Made by a program: the position numbers and the translations under genes. A DNA stretch of 25,975 nt from Proteiniphilum sp. (GTDB lineage Bacteria; Bacteroidota; Bacteroidia; Bacteroidales; Dysgonomonadaceae): the NCBI GenBank assembly GCA_016649795.1, contig JAENWZ010000005.1, positions 1-25,975 of the forward strand. The letters run 5' to 3'. Within the stretch, counting starts at the first letter, position 1; each line of letters begins with the position of its first letter. Below, piece after piece: positions 1-8,310 of the stretch. The notes below the pieces were generated by a model. It was not told the DNA's origin. It worked only from the letters and a program-made list of their open reading frames with translations, and searched no databases.

Positions 1-1171
1 CAATCAACCCGTCCTGTCCGATGGTGATGGTCCCGCTGCCCACGGAAACAAGGTCGGGCTTGATGCGACCGTCCGCAGTGAACCCGTGCGAGCTGAAGGA
101 GGCAATAAGGCTGTCGGCACCCACGGCGCCTACGGCGATTACATTTTTTGCATCACCGGGAGGGGTCAACTTCCTCCATGGCTTGTTCCCCTCGTTACCG
201 GCGCTCACCACCACCAGCATCCCCTTCTCATACGCTATGTCAGCAGCGATGGACATGATGGATACATTGCCTGTAAGGTCGGCGTGGGTATAGTTCAGTA
301 ATTTGTCGTCGAAATGATTATATCCCAGTGACGAGTTGATCACATCCACCCCCAGACTGTCGGCACATTCTACTGCCCGCACCCAGTAATCCTCCTCCAC
401 GGGAAATTCACTGGTGACATCTTCAGACCGTAACAGCCAGTAATCGGCCTCAGACGCCGACCCTAACAATAATCCCGGCTGATTTGTCGCCATTGTTGAC
501 AATACCTTCGTGCCATGATCACTAGAGGAGAACATATCTCCTGCCGGCACAAAATTCATCCATCCACGCAGTCTGACCGATGCGAAATAGGGAATCACAT
601 CAAAATTGGTGAAACCGGCATCGATCACACCCACAGCAATTCCTTTACCGCGAAAGCCGGCGAGTGCCAGCTTATCGGCGTTATGTATTTTATACTGTTT
701 ATCGGCGAAACCGAAAAGAGAATCGGAAGGAATCTTTTCAGCGCAATCAATCTTCTCTAAACGGGGACGGATGCTGTTTCGGTACGACCGACCGTTGCCG
801 CGCCATACATACCTCACCGAGTCAACGAAAGGAAGAGAGATTATCTGATTGATTTTCAAGCTGTCTGCCACCTCCACTGTCAGCGTTTTCAACCATTTGC
901 TGTGTGTAACCACCTTGGCTCCTGTCTTTTCAACAAGTGTGAAATAATTCGGAGAAATGGGAAAGTCCGAAGCATCAACAAGCACATTTTGCCTAATTTT
1001 TCTTTCTATCGCCCTTTCCGAAAGGAATCTCTCCGGTTCATCAGGGGAGTAACCTGACTCACCTTTATCACTCAGGTAAACCCGAAACCTGTAGAGTAAC
1101 GGTTGCGTTGCGACTTGTCCAAAGCAGACAACAGAAAAAAGGAGTAACAGTGCTGAATAGAAATATCTCAT
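1..1171 (-). CDS. Secreted S8 (subtilisin-like) serine protease, N-terminal part; runs off the window
   Basis: An open frame of 390 codons runs from ATG at 1171 to the window edge. Residues 1-18 form a signal peptide (short basic start, then an LLLLFSVVCFG core), so the protein is exported. A propeptide-like region of about 150 residues follows. The peptidase domain starts near residue 175. The catalytic Asp lies in VIDAG (D184), the catalytic His in SSDHGT (H219) and the oxyanion-hole Asn in VVSAGNEG (N326). The frame stops shortly before the expected GTS-Ser-P motif, so the catalytic Ser and any C-terminal sorting domain are outside the window. Known for the family: extracellular endopeptidase. 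In Bacteroidota many such proteins are type IX secretion cargo, but that cannot be judged without the C-terminus. The Asp motif is DAG rather than the more usual DTG or DSG. A -7 box lies just upstream (1194-1201). Confidence 0.88.
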   Translation of the reverse strand, partial: MRYFYSALLLLFSVVCFGQVATQPLLYRFRVYLSDKGESGYSPDEPERFLSERAIERKIRQNVLVDASDFPISPNYFTLVEKTGAKVVTHSKWLKTLTVEVADSLKINQIISLPFVDSVRYVWRGNGRSYRNSIRPRLEKIDCAEKIPSDSLFGFADKQYKIHNADKLALAGFRGKGIAVGVIDAGFTNFDVIPYFASVRLRGWMNFVPAGDMFSSSDHGTKVLSTMATNQPGLLLGSASEADYWLLRSEDVTSEFPVEEDYWVRAVECADSLGVDVINSSLGYNHFDDKLLNYTHADLTGNVSIMSIAADIAYEKGMLVVVSAGNEGNKPWRKLTPPGDAKNVIAVGAVGADSLIASFSSHGFTADGRIKPDLVSVGSGTITIGQDGLI

Positions 1172-1193
1172 AGGAAATATGCAAAAGAAAAAG

Positions 1194-1201
1194 CAAATGT
1201 A
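1194..1201 (-). promoter_or_regulatory. Bacteroidota-type -7 box ahead of the S8 protease
   Basis: On the minus strand the sequence is TACATTTG, an exact match to TAnnTTTG, 22 bases before the protease ATG and just after the terminator hairpin of the upstream operon. No TTTG -33 box is seen at the usual 19-21 nt spacing, so the assignment is tentative. Confidence 0.4.
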
Positions 1202-1214
1202 ACGATGTTTCGGC

Positions 1215-1256
1215 AAAAAATAAAACCCCTATCCTCTTTTTTAAGGATACGGGTTC
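1215..1256 (-). terminator. Rho-independent terminator of the UPF0104-pepD-flavodoxin operon
   Basis: On the minus strand an imperfect stem (AACCC and ATCCT pairing with AGGAT and GGGTT, with a 2-nt internal mismatch) closes on an A-rich loop and is followed by TTATTTTTT. It lies 27 bases after the stop of the small membrane protein and separates that operon from the protease. Confidence 0.7.
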
Positions 1257-1283
1257 CATGGTCTTCTTTTTCCCTTTGATTGG

Positions 1284-1499
1284 CTAATCCTTTTTGTTGA
1301 ACTGCTCTCTGATCTTTTGCTTTCTCTTCAGAATAAAAAAGAGCAAAACAGCAAGCAGCAGGCTTATACCTATTACAGAAAGGAATTCATGCCAGTTACC
1401 CGACGCTTGGTATCCGGGATAGGTCATGATGGCCAGGATTGCAACATAAATGAGCAACACCACAGGAAGGAGTATCTGTTTCTTATTCTTTCTCTTCAT
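1284..1499 (-). CDS. Small two-helix membrane protein, function unknown
   Basis: 71 residues from ATG at 1499. A longer in-frame start at 1553 is possible, but it would lie deep inside the flavodoxin gene. The ATG at 1499 overlaps the flavodoxin 3' end by 17 bases, typical of translational coupling. The protein has a basic N-terminus (MKRKNKKQ), a first hydrophobic segment at about residues 8-27, a short polar link, a second segment at about 37-56, and a basic tail with KRKQK. Both ends are therefore predicted to be cytoplasmic (positive-inside rule). I do not recognise a family. The position, last in an operon after a flavodoxin, suggests a co-expressed membrane partner, but that is inference only. 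Confidence 0.65.
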   Translation of the reverse strand: MKRKNKKQILLPVVLLIYVAILAIMTYPGYQASGNWHEFLSVIGISLLLAVLLFFILKRKQKIREQFNKKD

Positions 1500-1983
1500 T
1501 GGCCGATGAGATGATATTGGCAAATCGTTCAATTTTTTCTTTCGAAAGTGCAACCACGAGATCCTCTTTTTCGATCATCTGTTTTGTGATGATACGTTCA
1601 AGGAAGTTAAGCTTCAGCTCATCCACTTCACCGCCAAAATAATCACGTATGATAGCTTTCTGATTGAGAACTTCAGGAAAGGCTTCATCCATCTGCTTCT
1701 CTGCTTTCGCACCCGAATAGAGGCAATTGATAAAGAGTCCGATGCGTTTGCCGGCCAGCAGGTCAAGATGCTCATTGCAAAAAGTGGCTATCACATCCTG
1801 GATTTTACCGGAATGGATGGATCCACCCACAATGATGGAGTCGTAAGTAGACAGGTCAGGCAAGAATTCACGCCTGTTCAGATTGCACATATCTACTTTA
1901 CCATCCATAAGCCTGAACAGTTCACGGGAACACTTCTCCACTGTCCCGTGATCAGACGCATAAACGATGAGGGTCTTGTCCAT
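1483..1983 (-). CDS. Flavodoxin-domain protein (HemG-like)
   Basis: 166 residues from ATG at 1983. The start matches a flavodoxin fold: a beta strand (KTLIVYAS) followed by the FMN phosphate loop region (DHGTVEKC, residues 10-17), then a second strand and turn, YDSIIVGGSIHSGK, which resembles the FMN-contacting part of the HemG/flavodoxin_5 family. Length fits this family (about 160-180). HemG oxidises protoporphyrinogen IX using menaquinone. Here the similarity is judged by eye, and no other haem-synthesis gene is present, so the specific role is uncertain and an electron carrier or other FMN reductase is equally possible. It starts 5 bases after the pepD stop and overlaps the next small membrane-protein gene, so it sits in a tight operon. 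Confidence 0.8.
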   Translation of the reverse strand: MDKTLIVYASDHGTVEKCSRELFRLMDGKVDMCNLNRREFLPDLSTYDSIIVGGSIHSGKIQDVIATFCNEHLDLLAGKRIGLFINCLYSGAKAEKQMDEAFPEVLNQKAIIRDYFGGEVDELKLNFLERIITKQMIEKEDLVVALSKEKIERFANIISSANEEKE

Positions 1984-1988
1984 CTCTT

Positions 1989-3452
1989 TTATTTCAATTT
2001 CTCGAGTATCGCAATAAGGTAATCATAGGAGTTACCTACGGTATCTATCTTAACCGCTTCATCGGGTGAGTGTGCACCCGTGATAGTAGGCCCGAAAGAG
2101 ACGATATCCAGCTTTTGCTCCACATTCGATTGAATAATGCCGCATTCAAGACCCGCATGGATAACAATCACCCTGGGTCGCTGATCGAATTTCTCAAGAT
2201 AGATTCTCTCCATCGTATCCAACAGCTCTGAGTTGGCGTTAGGCTGCCATCCCGGATAATCGCCATCAAACTCCACTTTTGCACCGGCCAGCAGAAAGAG
2301 ACTCTCAACAGATGAACATACCCACTCTTTACGGCTTTCGGATGAACTGCGTACCAGCAGCTTCACCTCGATGCTCTCTTCCGAAGATTGTACCAGTGCC
2401 AGGTTCAGTGAACTTTCCACCACACCCGGGAAATCGGCAAGATAGCTGATTACACCGTTGGTACATCCTTCCACGGCGTTGATGAGGTCATCCTGAATCT
2501 CTTCGGGAATAATCGTTTTGGGAAGAACGGTTTTCTCTGCCTTGAAGGAGATACTATCTTCAATGCCTGCAAAATCTTCACGGAACAATCTTTCATATTC
2601 AGCTACAAGATCCAACAGATCGTCGGACAGCTGCCCGGGAATAGTCAATACTGCGGACGATTCGCGCGGAATGGCATTACGTAACGATCCTCCCTGAATG
2701 TTTGCGATACGGCCTTCGTAATTCCCAACCACATCTTTCAGGAACCGGTTCATCAGCTTGTTCGCATTGGCACGTCCCAAATGGATCTGCACGCCGGAAT
2801 GACCACCTTTCAATCCCCTGAGGTTGATCTTATAAGCCAGATCATCTTTATCTATTGAGGTGTCCGGTTTAAACCGGAAGGAGACATTCACGTCTCTTCC
2901 ACCGGCACAGCCGATGCAGAGCTCGCCATCCTCTTCTGTATCGAGATTGAGCATTAAGGAGCCTTCCAGCATTCCTTTATCCAGACCATTAGCACCATCC
3001 ATCCCCACCTCTTCGTCGATGGTGAAAAGGGCTTCAATAGCAGGATGATTCAGCGTCTCATCCTCGAGCACAGCCATCATCATCGCACAGCCAATGCCAT
3101 TGTCGGCACCAAGCGTTGTGGAATGTGCTTTCACCCATTCGCCGTCGACAAGCGTCAGGATAGGATCTTTAGCGAAATCATGCGACACATCGGAATTTTT
3201 TTGTGGAACCATATCGAGATGTGACTGTAGAATCACTGTTTTAGCACTTTCATATCCCTTTGTTGCCGGCTTTTTGATTACCACATTACCCACTTGATCT
3301 TTTTTTATTTCAAGATTCAGCGCCTTGCCAAAATCCATCACAAACTGCGTCACTTCCTTCATCTGCCCCGTGGGACGAGGTATTTGGGTAAGGGAATGAA
3401 AATGTTTCCAGATCCTTTTCGGTTTTAAACTAAGAATTTCTGCTGTAGCCAT
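1989..3452 (-). CDS. pepD: Aminoacyl-histidine dipeptidase (cytosolic non-specific dipeptidase, M20 family)
   Basis: 487 residues, the normal length for PepD. The protein hydrolyses dipeptides such as beta-Ala-His and Xaa-His in the cytoplasm with two zinc ions. Visible M20 motifs: SHLDMVP (metal His78, catalytic-site Asp80), GADNGIG (bridging Asp117), DEEVGMDG (general-base Glu147 and metal Glu148), the LDTEE acidic site (D171), the CAGGRD and GGHSG motifs of the lid domain, and the C-terminal metal His in GAHSPDE (H461). I chose ATG at 3452 (MATAEILSLKPKRIW). The frame extends 45 codons further upstream, but that part is basic low-complexity sequence overlapping the UPF0104 gene. The gene starts 13 bases after that stop and ends 5 bases before the flavodoxin gene. 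Peptide use of this kind fits a protein- or peptide-fermenting anaerobe. Confidence 0.95.
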   Translation of the reverse strand: MATAEILSLKPKRIWKHFHSLTQIPRPTGQMKEVTQFVMDFGKALNLEIKKDQVGNVVIKKPATKGYESAKTVILQSHLDMVPQKNSDVSHDFAKDPILTLVDGEWVKAHSTTLGADNGIGCAMMMAVLEDETLNHPAIEALFTIDEEVGMDGANGLDKGMLEGSLMLNLDTEEDGELCIGCAGGRDVNVSFRFKPDTSIDKDDLAYKINLRGLKGGHSGVQIHLGRANANKLMNRFLKDVVGNYEGRIANIQGGSLRNAIPRESSAVLTIPGQLSDDLLDLVAEYERLFREDFAGIEDSISFKAEKTVLPKTIIPEEIQDDLINAVEGCTNGVISYLADFPGVVESSLNLALVQSSEESIEVKLLVRSSSESRKEWVCSSVESLFLLAGAKVEFDGDYPGWQPNANSELLDTMERIYLEKFDQRPRVIVIHAGLECGIIQSNVEQKLDIVSFGPTITGAHSPDEAVKIDTVGNSYDYLIAILEKLK

Positions 3453-3465
3453 ATAATTGATTTTT

Positions 3466-4476
3466 TTAGTTGATTTTTTCTGTTGCTGTTTCCTGATTTT
3501 TTCTTTTAACATACGGCATGGCGAAAACACCGAAGAGGCCATAAAGAATCTGCCATACCGACTGAATGGTAAAAACAGCTCCTGCAAAGGCGAGCGCTTG
3601 ATTTCCCGCTACACCCAGAATGAGGAGCGAGGAGATGACCATAAAATGCCAAGGCCCAATCCCGCCCTGAACCGGTACAGAAATACCTATATTGGTCATT
3701 GCAAATACAATTAAACCTGCCAGAGGTCCAAGCTCACTGGTAAAATCGAACGCATAAAAACAGATGTAAAAATACAAATAAAAACATAACCAGAGGAGGA
3801 TTGTGTAGATTATTATGCGCCTTTTCTCTTTCATCACAGAAATGAGCTTTAAATCATATCTCAGGGTGTTGACGAATTTCTTTATCTTCAACATGAAGAT
3901 TGTCCTCCTGAAAACCGTCAGCATCAATATTGCACCCGCCAGCATTGCTGCCATAACCATATATATCCATACAGACGAGAACAGATGTCTCATGTTCTCT
4001 GCGAACTGCGGATTATTGTTGAAATAGGAGATGAAAAAATCAATATAAAGCACTACACTGATAAGGATGACCGACACTCCTGCAATGATATCAATCACCT
4101 TGTCCACCAGGAATGTTTCCAGTGTTTTAGAGAATGGGATCTTATCATATTTACTTACAACGGCACAGCGCCACACATCACCGGCACGGGGTAACACAAA
4201 ATTAACCGCATAATTCCCGAGGGTGGCATAGACAAGACTGGCTCTTGGAGGCTGATAGCCCAGTGAATTAACGAACAGCTCCCATCTCAGTCCCCTGAGT
4301 ATATTTCCGATAAGCCCGAAGAGCAGGGAGAAAGCAATGATCAGGAAGTTGGCCGATTTAGTGATCTGCCACAACTCCCCTATATCGGTGTCCCGATACA
4401 TTGCCCATATAATAAACAATCCCAGCAGCAAAGAAAGCAATGTCTTCAGAACGTTCTTTGCAGATTCAGCATTCAT
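3466..4476 (-). CDS. UPF0104 / lysylphosphatidylglycerol synthase TM-domain (flippase-like) membrane protein
   Basis: 336 residues with about eight hydrophobic segments: the first at residues 11-27, the second at about 40-60, then several between 110 and 320. The family signature is visible as YAVNFVLPRAGDVWR, where a conserved PR.G..R motif sits at a membrane re-entrant site. The conserved FLVDKVIDI segment follows. The same domain forms the N-terminal flippase half of MprF, which moves lysyl-phosphatidylglycerol across the inner membrane. Stand-alone members are widespread and mostly uncharacterised, so the substrate is unknown. The start is ATG at 4476. A GTG two codons upstream (4482) is the alternative. 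It is the first gene of a minus-strand operon with pepD and is divergent from rsmA. Confidence 0.85.
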   Translation of the reverse strand: MNAESAKNVLKTLLSLLLGLFIIWAMYRDTDIGELWQITKSANFLIIAFSLLFGLIGNILRGLRWELFVNSLGYQPPRASLVYATLGNYAVNFVLPRAGDVWRCAVVSKYDKIPFSKTLETFLVDKVIDIIAGVSVILISVVLYIDFFISYFNNNPQFAENMRHLFSSVWIYMVMAAMLAGAILMLTVFRRTIFMLKIKKFVNTLRYDLKLISVMKEKRRIIIYTILLWLCFYLYFYICFYAFDFTSELGPLAGLIVFAMTNIGISVPVQGGIGPWHFMVISSLLILGVAGNQALAFAGAVFTIQSVWQILYGLFGVFAMPYVKRKNQETATEKIN

Positions 4477-4655
4477 TTTCACCTATTCACCGTTTAATAT
4501 CTTATACAACCAAGTTTGTTCCAATTGAGACGAAGCGCTCAGACAGGCAGCAATCAACAACCGTATCTACTTTTTTTAGATTACGTTTGTCATATATTAT
4601 ATAATAAAATGTTACCTTTGCGGCGGTAAAGATAAGTAATAATCGGCATATTGCA
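4477..4655. promoter_or_regulatory. Divergent promoter region between UPF0104 and rsmA
   Basis: Spacer of about 180 bases, strongly AT-rich on the rsmA side. On the plus strand TTACCTTTG contains an exact TAnnTTTG -7 box at 4613-4620. The nearest TTTG (4586-4589) is 23 bases upstream, slightly longer than the usual 19-21, so the -33 box is weak. No clear -7 box was found for the minus-strand operon. Confidence 0.5.
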
Positions 4656-5462
4656 ATGTTTCAGGTAAGAGCAAAAAAAAGCCTAGGGCAGCATTTCCTC
4701 AAAGAGACAGAGATCGCACGTCGTATCGCGGCAACTCTCGATGACTTCTCCTCACTCCCGTTACTGGAAGTAGGGCCCGGCACCGGCATGCTCACACAAT
4801 TCCTGCTACAGAATGAGAGAGATCTCACCGTAGTGGAGATTGACCGCGAATCGATCGCATACCTGAACGAACATTTTCCCGCGCTGAAGGGCAGAATCCT
4901 TCAGGAGGATTTTCTCCGGATGGATTTCTCGGAACATTACAGCGGTAGCTTCTGCATTATCGGTAATTATCCTTACAATATCTCCTCCCAAATATTCTTT
5001 AAAGTGCTCGACAACAAGGAATCTGTCCCTTGCTGTGCGGGTATGATACAAAAGGAGGTTGCGGAACGCATAGTCGCTTCACCCGGCAGTAAAACATATG
5101 GTATCCTGAGCGTTTTGCTACAGGCATGGTACGATGTGGAATATCTGTTCACCGTGGACGAGCAGGCGTTTATCCCTCCGCCCAAAGTCAAATCGGCAGT
5201 TGTGCGTCTTACGCGAAACAAGCGAAAGCAACTCAACTGCAATGAAAAATTATTCAAAACCGTAGTGAAAACAAGCTTTAACCAGCGACGGAAGATGCTT
5301 CGCAACTCTGTTAAATCACTACTGTCAGAAGAGAGTCCTATGCCCGATGACCCGATGCTCACAAAACGACCTGAGCAGCTCTCCATAGAGCAATTTGAGC
5401 ATCTCACCAACCTGCTGGAACCCCTGATCAGGCAAGCTCACCCGGAAGAGAGAAAGGACTGA
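4656..5462 (+). CDS. rsmA: 16S rRNA (adenine1518/1519-N6)-dimethyltransferase
   Basis: 268 residues, usual length (also called ksgA). It dimethylates two adjacent adenines in the 3'-terminal helix 45 of 16S rRNA late in small-subunit assembly, using S-adenosylmethionine. Motifs seen: SLGQHFL at residues 9-15, SAM-binding LLEVGPGTG (36-44), acidic ribose ligand in VVEIDRE (59-65), a QEDFL motif (83-87) and the catalytic IIGNYPYNISS (101-111, motif IV N-[LYF]-P-Y). Further on are the helical-domain signature FIPPPKVKSAVVR and a basic SFNQRRKMLRNS segment that contacts rRNA. Start ATG at 4656 gives the canonical MFQVRAKKSLGQHF beginning. It is followed after 27 bases by corA on the same strand. 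Confidence 0.97.
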   Translation: MFQVRAKKSLGQHFLKETEIARRIAATLDDFSSLPLLEVGPGTGMLTQFLLQNERDLTVVEIDRESIAYLNEHFPALKGRILQEDFLRMDFSEHYSGSFCIIGNYPYNISSQIFFKVLDNKESVPCCAGMIQKEVAERIVASPGSKTYGILSVLLQAWYDVEYLFTVDEQAFIPPPKVKSAVVRLTRNKRKQLNCNEKLFKTVVKTSFNQRRKMLRNSVKSLLSEESPMPDDPMLTKRPEQLSIEQFEHLTNLLEPLIRQAHPEERKD

Positions 5463-5489
5463 TTATTCACGATTAAAAAATGAGACATC

Positions 5490-6434
5490 ATGGCGGAAGT
5501 AAAATTATTCTATCACAAAGAGGGAATCGTGAGATTAAGCCGCAGCCTCGATTTTCTGAAATCAAATCCCATACATAACTTTTTATGGATCGACCTCAAC
5601 GACGTGGACGAAGAGGTAGAGAATGAATTGGAAGAATTCCTCAAGATTTACATTCAGGAAGAGGAGGAGATGATTGAGATTGAGATGTCGTCACGCTATA
5701 TCGAGACGAGCGATACACTGGTAGTTAACTCCAACTTCCTGTTATCGAATTTCGAGACCGATCCCGTATCTTTTATCCTGAAGAACAACATCCTTATCAC
5801 TGTTCGCGGTGAAGAGCTGATCTCGTTCCATGAAACGGTAAAAAAGATATCGGCCAACCCTAAAAACTATTCCACAGGTGCTCATGTGCTTGTAGCACTA
5901 CTTGAGACACGCGTGGAATTCGATGCCGACATGATCGAGAACATGACGCAAAAGATCACTCAGCTAAGTAACTCGCTTACACTACAGGAGGCCGATGAGG
6001 AGCTGCTGTCGGAGATCAAGAACCTGCAGGAGAAAACCATGCTGCTCAGAGAGAACATCATCGACAAACAGCGTACGGTATCAAGCATGTTACGCAGCGA
6101 GTTTATTCCCGCGGAACTGCAACCCAAACTGACGATTATCATCAAAGATATCAACTCACTGGTGGAGCACATTAAATTCAGTTTCGACCGTCTGGATTAT
6201 TTGCAGGATACCTTTCTCGGTTATGTGAACATCGAACAAAACAAGATCATCAAGATCTTTACCATCGTCTCCGTTATTTTCATGCCACCTACACTCATCG
6301 CCAGCATTTACGGGATGAACTTCTCCATCATGCCCGAGCTGGACAAGAAATGGGGCTACCCGATAGCGCTGCTGTTGATGGTGCTCTCATCGCTCTTTAT
6401 CCTCTACTACTTCAAGAAAAGGAAGTGGTTGTAA
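5490..6434 (+). CDS. corA: CorA-family magnesium/cobalt transporter
   Basis: 314 residues, usual CorA length. The acidic N-terminal cytosolic domain (many Glu between residues 40 and 65) and a long coiled-coil stalk helix at about 140-250 lead into TM1. The signature YGMN at residues 274-277 sits at the periplasmic mouth of the pore, followed by an acidic loop (MPELDKKWG) and TM2 (YPIALLLMVLSSLFILYYF), and the chain ends in the basic KKRKWL tail. CorA pentamers admit Mg2+ (and Co2+ or Ni2+) and close when cytosolic Mg2+ is high. ATG at 5490 is used. An ATG at 5480 is in another frame. It may share the rsmA promoter. It converges on the GNAT gene with no clear terminator hairpin in the 83-base gap. 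Confidence 0.95.
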   Translation: MAEVKLFYHKEGIVRLSRSLDFLKSNPIHNFLWIDLNDVDEEVENELEEFLKIYIQEEEEMIEIEMSSRYIETSDTLVVNSNFLLSNFETDPVSFILKNNILITVRGEELISFHETVKKISANPKNYSTGAHVLVALLETRVEFDADMIENMTQKITQLSNSLTLQEADEELLSEIKNLQEKTMLLRENIIDKQRTVSSMLRSEFIPAELQPKLTIIIKDINSLVEHIKFSFDRLDYLQDTFLGYVNIEQNKIIKIFTIVSVIFMPPTLIASIYGMNFSIMPELDKKWGYPIALLLMVLSSLFILYYFKKRKWL

Positions 6435-6517
6435 TCAGCGTGATAACTGCTCCAGCACATCTTTTCCATCGCAAATTCATCGGTAAGGACATATCTTACA
6501 CAAATGCCGGAATTGGC

Positions 6518-7393
6518 TTACTCCAGCATAAAGTGCATTTGCGGCATTTTTTCAGGGAAAATGGAGCGGAGAGGTTCCTCTTTGGCTGAGGTGTGATACC
6601 CGAAGAGAAGCTGCGTCAATTCCCTTATATCCAGACTGAAACATGGCTCTTCAGGAAGGATGGTTCGCCCTGCAATGCCACCGGAGAGAGAGAATTGATC
6701 GTTGTTGTCGTGCAACAGTTCATCTTGCAAGACCACAGAAAATATTTTCTCTTCATACCGATCAGCAAAAAAGGAGAGCAACCTTTCTGCATCTATCACA
6801 CGGGCCATACCTCTCAGATTTTTTTTGAGAGGATAGTCGTACAGTTTTGCCTCCTCAATCATAGCCAGGAAATCATCGAAAGTCTTCTGCAGGGTCATAT
6901 CATTCTGCCGGTACATGGTATTGAAAGCTCTGTAAGCAGCATGCAGATCGCCGGGATGTGCATCTGTCAGCTCCCTGAGTGATGGTAACGGTTCCGTTCC
7001 GGCATCAAAGGTCTGAGCGAAACCATATTTATCATAGAATTGCAGCAGCCACTCTTCCTGGGGGACAAGCAGCATCAACGGGATCCCTCTTCTGACTGCC
7101 TCTCCGAAGCTGTTCAGCAACAACTGATGCATAAACCCTTTTTTTCTTGCTTCCGGCAGTGTGCAGACGCCCGACAGGTATATAACGGGGATTTCAGCAC
7201 CACAAAAAGTGAACTGATAGGGTAACATCTGCAACGAAGCCACAGCCTTGCCCTCATCAACGTAGAGAAGTGTATTTTCATTCCTGTATTTGTGCCGAAA
7301 ATAGATCTCCATATAATCATCAGGATCGCTGAAACATATTTTCCACATGTCCCAAACCTCCTGCTTTGTTGTATCGTCGGCAAATCTAATCAT
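6518..7393 (-). CDS. GNAT-family N-acetyltransferase
   Basis: 291 residues. The N-terminal half carries a GNAT fold: a beta strand ending PVIYLSGVCTLPEARKKGFM (residues about 70-90) matches the acetyl-CoA pyrophosphate loop (R/Q-x-x-G-x-G/A type, here RKKGF), followed by the helix HQLLLNSFGEAVRRG and the late motif LLQFYDKYGFAQTF typical of GNAT motif B. The C-terminal half looks like a second domain, as in Eis-like acetyltransferases. The substrate is unknown. The start is ATG at 7393 because a good AAGGAG lies 8 bases upstream. A GTG at 7402 would give three more residues but would abut the AAGGAG. It starts 5 bases after the DUF2156 stop, so the two genes are co-transcribed. Confidence 0.82.
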   Translation of the reverse strand: MIRFADDTTKQEVWDMWKICFSDPDDYMEIYFRHKYRNENTLLYVDEGKAVASLQMLPYQFTFCGAEIPVIYLSGVCTLPEARKKGFMHQLLLNSFGEAVRRGIPLMLLVPQEEWLLQFYDKYGFAQTFDAGTEPLPSLRELTDAHPGDLHAAYRAFNTMYRQNDMTLQKTFDDFLAMIEEAKLYDYPLKKNLRGMARVIDAERLLSFFADRYEEKIFSVVLQDELLHDNNDQFSLSGGIAGRTILPEEPCFSLDIRELTQLLFGYHTSAKEEPLRSIFPEKMPQMHFMLE

Positions 7394-7398
7394 GACGC

Positions 7399-8298
7399 TC
7401 ACTCCTTGAATCTTGCGTTGTATTTTTTGAGCAAAATATCAGGCTGGTAAGAAAGTTTGGCCTGACGCAGATTGTCAATACCCATATCCTCTTCACGATT
7501 GATATAGGTGAATTCGGATACTTCATTCTCTGCAAACTGCTGGTTGATGATCGTATAGGCACCGTGAATAGAGGTAAATGCTTTCTCCACGTGAACAACG
7601 ATCGTATCCGTTGTAAGCGGCTCGCCAATCGTAAAGGCTGCAATTTCGTTATCCACGCATATCAACCCGCCCCTCAGTCCCAGGTACTCAAAATTATCGA
7701 GCATCAGCGTGGTGGCAAAATCATCATAAAGCAGGGAGGGGTCCTTCTCCTCAATGTTGATATCCATCCACTTGTCGAGCATGCTTTTGCACTCTTTCAC
7801 CAATGCAGGATTACCTGTAAGAGATCTGTATTTCCAATCGTTTTCACGTTTAAACCGATTGATATGATTACGTTTACTCTGCAGTTTTTTGCCTTTCAGA
7901 TGTGTCAGTTTCTCGGTTGTGTAGATATAATCGGAGACGCTCCTGTTGAGCTTATAGTCGAACCTGTCAGGCATCGCGGCCTCTATCTCATCCATCATCT
8001 CCCGCGTTAATCCTCTAATCTGAAAAACGGTGTCGAATTGAGTGTGATCCTCCTGAATGATTTCGAGACCCTTCTTAATATCCCCTGTCCCAATAGGTTT
8101 CAGGTATGAAATTCGTTTGTTGTTGTCTTTAAATCTGATAAACAACCAATCGTCTGTCACAGCAAACTGTGTGTCGAACTTTTTTCCCCAACAATACAAA
8201 TTGGTGAAGCAGAGGTCTGAAGCTCTGTAATTTTGTTTAGAGAGATATGAATTGATGCTCTCTCTCTCTTTTAACTCTATCGATTTAAATTGCAGCAT
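7399..8298 (-). CDS. DUF2156 / phosphatidylglycerol lysyltransferase-domain protein
   Basis: 299 residues, matching the stand-alone DUF2156 family (LPG_synthase_C). This is the double-GNAT-fold domain that forms the aminoacyl-tRNA-dependent catalytic half of MprF. Visible family features are the N-terminal SDLCFTNLYCWGKKFDTQFA segment, the basic KGKKLQSKRNHINRFKRE motif (residues about 135-152), the central YLGLRGGLICVDNEIAAFTIGE strand pair, and the C-terminal YINREEDMGIDNLRQAKLSY, where E/D-x-x-G-x-x-x-L-R is conserved. No membrane domain is attached. The reaction is not known for Bacteroidota members, and lysine transfer to lipid should not be assumed. It lies 12 bases after trpS and 5 before the GNAT gene. 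Confidence 0.85.
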   Translation of the reverse strand: MLQFKSIELKERESINSYLSKQNYRASDLCFTNLYCWGKKFDTQFAVTDDWLFIRFKDNNKRISYLKPIGTGDIKKGLEIIQEDHTQFDTVFQIRGLTREMMDEIEAAMPDRFDYKLNRSVSDYIYTTEKLTHLKGKKLQSKRNHINRFKRENDWKYRSLTGNPALVKECKSMLDKWMDINIEEKDPSLLYDDFATTLMLDNFEYLGLRGGLICVDNEIAAFTIGEPLTTDTIVVHVEKAFTSIHGAYTIINQQFAENEVSEFTYINREEDMGIDNLRQAKLSYQPDILLKKYNARFKE

Positions 8299-8310
8299 AA
8301 ATTGGTCGCT

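Noticed and set aside
21..852. Several plus-strand open frames in the first 850 bases
   Set aside because: They lie opposite the S8 protease, which has a signal peptide and three catalytic motifs on the minus strand.
3453..3587. 45-residue N-terminal extension of PepD
   Set aside because: It overlaps the UPF0104 gene, is low-complexity basic sequence, and the canonical PepD start fits ATG at 3452.
6435..6517. Terminator between convergent corA and the GNAT gene
   Set aside because: No convincing stem with a T-run was found in the 83-base gap.
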